From contig NZ_CP045144.1 of NCBI RefSeq assembly GCF_009223885.1, positions 3,088,001 through 3,152,000 of the forward strand: a stretch of 64,000 nucleotides of DNA. Direction: 5' to 3'. Every line of letters begins with the position of its first letter. The stretch's first letter is position 1. Shown here in pieces: positions 62,605 to 64,000 of this stretch. The notes under the pieces are model-generated. The model had not been told where the DNA came from. It did no database searches and saw only the letters and a list, made by a program, of their open reading frames with translations. A program made the translations under genes and the position numbers. Source of the stretch: Ancylobacter sp. TS-1. GTDB taxonomy: Bacteria; Pseudomonadota; Alphaproteobacteria; Rhizobiales; Xanthobacteraceae.

Positions 62605-63546
62605 ATGCGTTGGGAGGATTTTCGGCGGAGCAAGAACGTCGAGGATCGCCGGGGCCAGAGCGGCGGCTTCGGCGGCGGTCTGGGCGGCGGGCTCGGCGGC
62701 GGCTTCGGCCGAGGCGGTGGCATGCGCGGGCGCGGCGGGCTCGGCATCGGCGGACTGATCGTCATTGGCCTCATCGCCTGGGCGACCGGCATCAATCCGG
62801 CCGTGCTCATCGGCGGGGCCGAGATCCTGCTCGGGGACGGCGAGGGTAGCGGCTACAGCCAGCCCCAGGGCCAGCCGGCGCCCTCGCGCAGCATCAGCAC
62901 CGAGGACAAGAAGCTCGGCGACTTCGCCGCCGTCGTGCTGGCCCAGACCGAGGATGTCTGGACGCCGATCTTCAAGGCCGAGGGTGCGACCTATAGCGAG
63001 CCGGGCCTCGTGCTGTTCTCCGGCGCCACGCGCTCGGCCTGTGGCGCGGCGGATTCGGCGGTCGGGCCGTTCTATTGCCCGCGCGACCAGAAGGTCTATC
63101 TCGACACCTCCTTCTTCAAGGAAATGAGCCAGCGCTTCCGTGCGCCGGGCGACTTCGCCGCCGCTTATGTGATCGCGCATGAGGTCGGCCACCATGTCGA
63201 GAACCAGATCGGCCTGCTGGCGAAGGTGCAGGCGGCGCAGCGCCAGGCTTCCCCGGCCGAGGCCAATGCGCTGTCGGTGCGCGTCGAACTGATGGCCGAC
63301 TGCCTCGCCGGCGTCTGGGCGCATCACGCCAATGCGCAGTGGCGCATCCTTGAGGACGGCGATATCGAGGAGGCGATGAACGCCGCCTCCGCCATCGGCG
63401 ACGACCGGCTGCAGAAGCAGACGCAGGGCTATGTCGTGCCGGACAGCTTCACCCACGGCACCTCGGCGCAGCGCATGAAGTGGTTCAAGCTGGGACTGGA
63501 CGGCGGCTCCATGCAGCGCTGCAACACCTTCCAGGGCAATATCTGA
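62605..63546 (+). CDS. YpfJ-type neutral zinc metallopeptidase
   Basis: A 313-residue protein. A Gly-rich cytosolic N-terminus (residues 18-48), one membrane helix (GLGIGGLIVIGLIAWATG), then a periplasmic zinc-peptidase domain with ALFSGATRSACGAADSAVG-like substrate loop, the motif VIAHEVGHHVEN, and the third-ligand region RVELMADCLAGVWAHH. The usual length is about 280-300. ATG 62605 follows GGGGAGGG. Substrate unknown. Confidence 0.92.
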   Translation: MRWEDFRRSKNVEDRRGQSGGFGGGLGGGLGGGFGRGGGMRGRGGLGIGGLIVIGLIAWATGINPAVLIGGAEILLGDGEGSGYSQPQGQPAPSRSISTEDKKLGDFAAVVLAQTEDVWTPIFKAEGATYSEPGLVLFSGATRSACGAADSAVGPFYCPRDQKVYLDTSFFKEMSQRFRAPGDFAAAYVIAHEVGHHVENQIGLLAKVQAAQRQASPAEANALSVRVELMADCLAGVWAHHANAQWRILEDGDIEEAMNAASAIGDDRLQKQTQGYVVPDSFTHGTSAQRMKWFKLGLDGGSMQRCNTFQGNI

Positions 63547-63584
63547 CAGGCGGCGGGCCGCGACCGCCGCCGAACGAGGCCGTG

Positions 63585-64000
63585 ATGAGTACCCAGTCCA
63601 ACCCGACGCCCTTCGTGCCGCTGGCGATCGCCGTGCTGACGATCTCCGACACCCGCACCCCGGCCGACGACCGCTCCGGCAACACGCTGGTGGAGCGGCT
63701 GGAGACGGCCGGCCACCGCCTTGCCGACCGCGCCATCGTGACCGACGATGTGGAGGCGATCCGCTCCCGCGTCGCCAATTGGATCGCCGACCCGGCGGTC
63801 GATGTGGTGATCACCACCGGCGGCACCGGCTTCACCGGCCGCGACGTGACACCGGAGGCGGTGGAGCCGCTGTTCGAGAAGCGCATGGACGGCTTCTCGA
63901 CCGTGTTCCACATGGTCTCCTTCGGCAAGATCGGCACCTCGACCCTGCAGAGCCGCGCCACCGCCGGGGTCGCCAACGCGACCTATGTTTTCTGCCTGCC
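63585..64000 (+). CDS. moaB: Molybdenum cofactor protein MoaB/MogA family, partial
   Basis: The first 138 residues of a MoaB-type protein that takes part in molybdopterin adenylylation. It reads LAIAVLTISDTRTPADDRSG, VITTGGTGFTGRDVTPEAVEPLFE and GFSTVFHMVSFGKIGTST, the core substrate-binding loop. The last visible residues are ATYVFCLP; the rest lies beyond the window. ATG 63585 (GTG 63582 also possible) has CGAGG about 7 bases upstream. Confidence 0.93.
   Translation, partial: MSTQSNPTPFVPLAIAVLTISDTRTPADDRSGNTLVERLETAGHRLADRAIVTDDVEAIRSRVANWIADPAVDVVITTGGTGFTGRDVTPEAVEPLFEKRMDGFSTVFHMVSFGKIGTSTLQSRATAGVANATYVFCL

Overview
This is a GC-rich, gene-dense chromosomal window with the character of an alphaproteobacterium of the order Hyphomicrobiales, probably a Xanthobacteraceae-like organism (Ancylobacter, Starkeya, Xanthobacter or Azorhizobium; the family is inferred from gene content and composition, not from a search). 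The best markers are the ChvI/ChvG two-component pair next to a short HPr kinase, a mannose-type EIIA and HPr, followed by ahcY; an SOS-type imuA-imuB-dnaE2 cassette with an alphaproteobacterial LexA box (GAAC-N7-GAAC); and a DUF2126/ATP-grasp/alpha-E/transglutaminase cluster. There are no rRNA genes, CRISPR arrays or complete insertion sequences. One tRNA-Ser(GGA) is present.

Layout. 0-3.2 kb (minus strand): a nitrate/sulfonate-type ABC importer (binding protein, ATPase, permease) followed by an acetamidase/formamidase-family gene that leaves the left edge. 3.5-3.9 kb: a lone IS3-OrfA-like DNA-binding gene. 4.4-10.8 kb: a urea/short-amide ABC importer (urtABCDE, FmdDEF type) with a second formamidase gene. 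11-12.2 kb: an autotransporter remnant, tRNA-Ser and a small secreted protein. 12.7-17.2 kb: an RND efflux adaptor and pump. 17.4-25.8 kb: two transglutaminase-like proteins, one fused to a putative amidoligase, a circularly permuted ATP-grasp/alpha-E protein, and an AmpG-type permease. 25.9-31.3 kb: recR, an ion transporter, a DUF3016 protein, a PckA homologue lacking every key catalytic residue, and a HugZ-like protein. 31.4-36.9 kb: chvI-chvG-hprK-EIIA-HPr and ahcY. 37-45.7 kb: housekeeping and accessory genes (GNAT, ferredoxin-NADP reductase, PAS-GGDEF, aldehyde dehydrogenase, YegD-like Hsp70, ExoD, DUF983) and a 30-residue membrane peptide. 45.7-50 kb: a ChbG/NaxD-like deacetylase, a GtrB-like glycosyltransferase, a GT-C enzyme and GtrA. 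50.1-56.1 kb: imuA-imuB-dnaE2. 56.2-64 kb: a SAF-domain oxidoreductase with its SorC regulator, an OhrR-like MarR protein, a LysR regulator divergent from an MhqO/MhqD-like quinone detoxification pair, a YpfJ-type metalloprotease and the start of moaB.

How the genes fit together. The left end is specialised for importing and hydrolysing small amides or urea as a nitrogen source. The centre couples envelope sensing (ChvG/ChvI) to an incomplete PTS phosphorelay that senses carbon/nitrogen status; the degenerate PckA in the position where rhizobia carry pckA suggests a former metabolic gene kept for another role. The 45.7-50 kb block has the parts for a lipid-linked amino-sugar transfer pathway like Francisella lipid A modification. 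The most promising undescribed systems are this glycosylation block, the pseudo-PckA, and the amidoligase/ATP-grasp/transglutaminase cluster next to AmpG. All function calls rest on recognised motifs and domain order read by eye; no similarity search was run.
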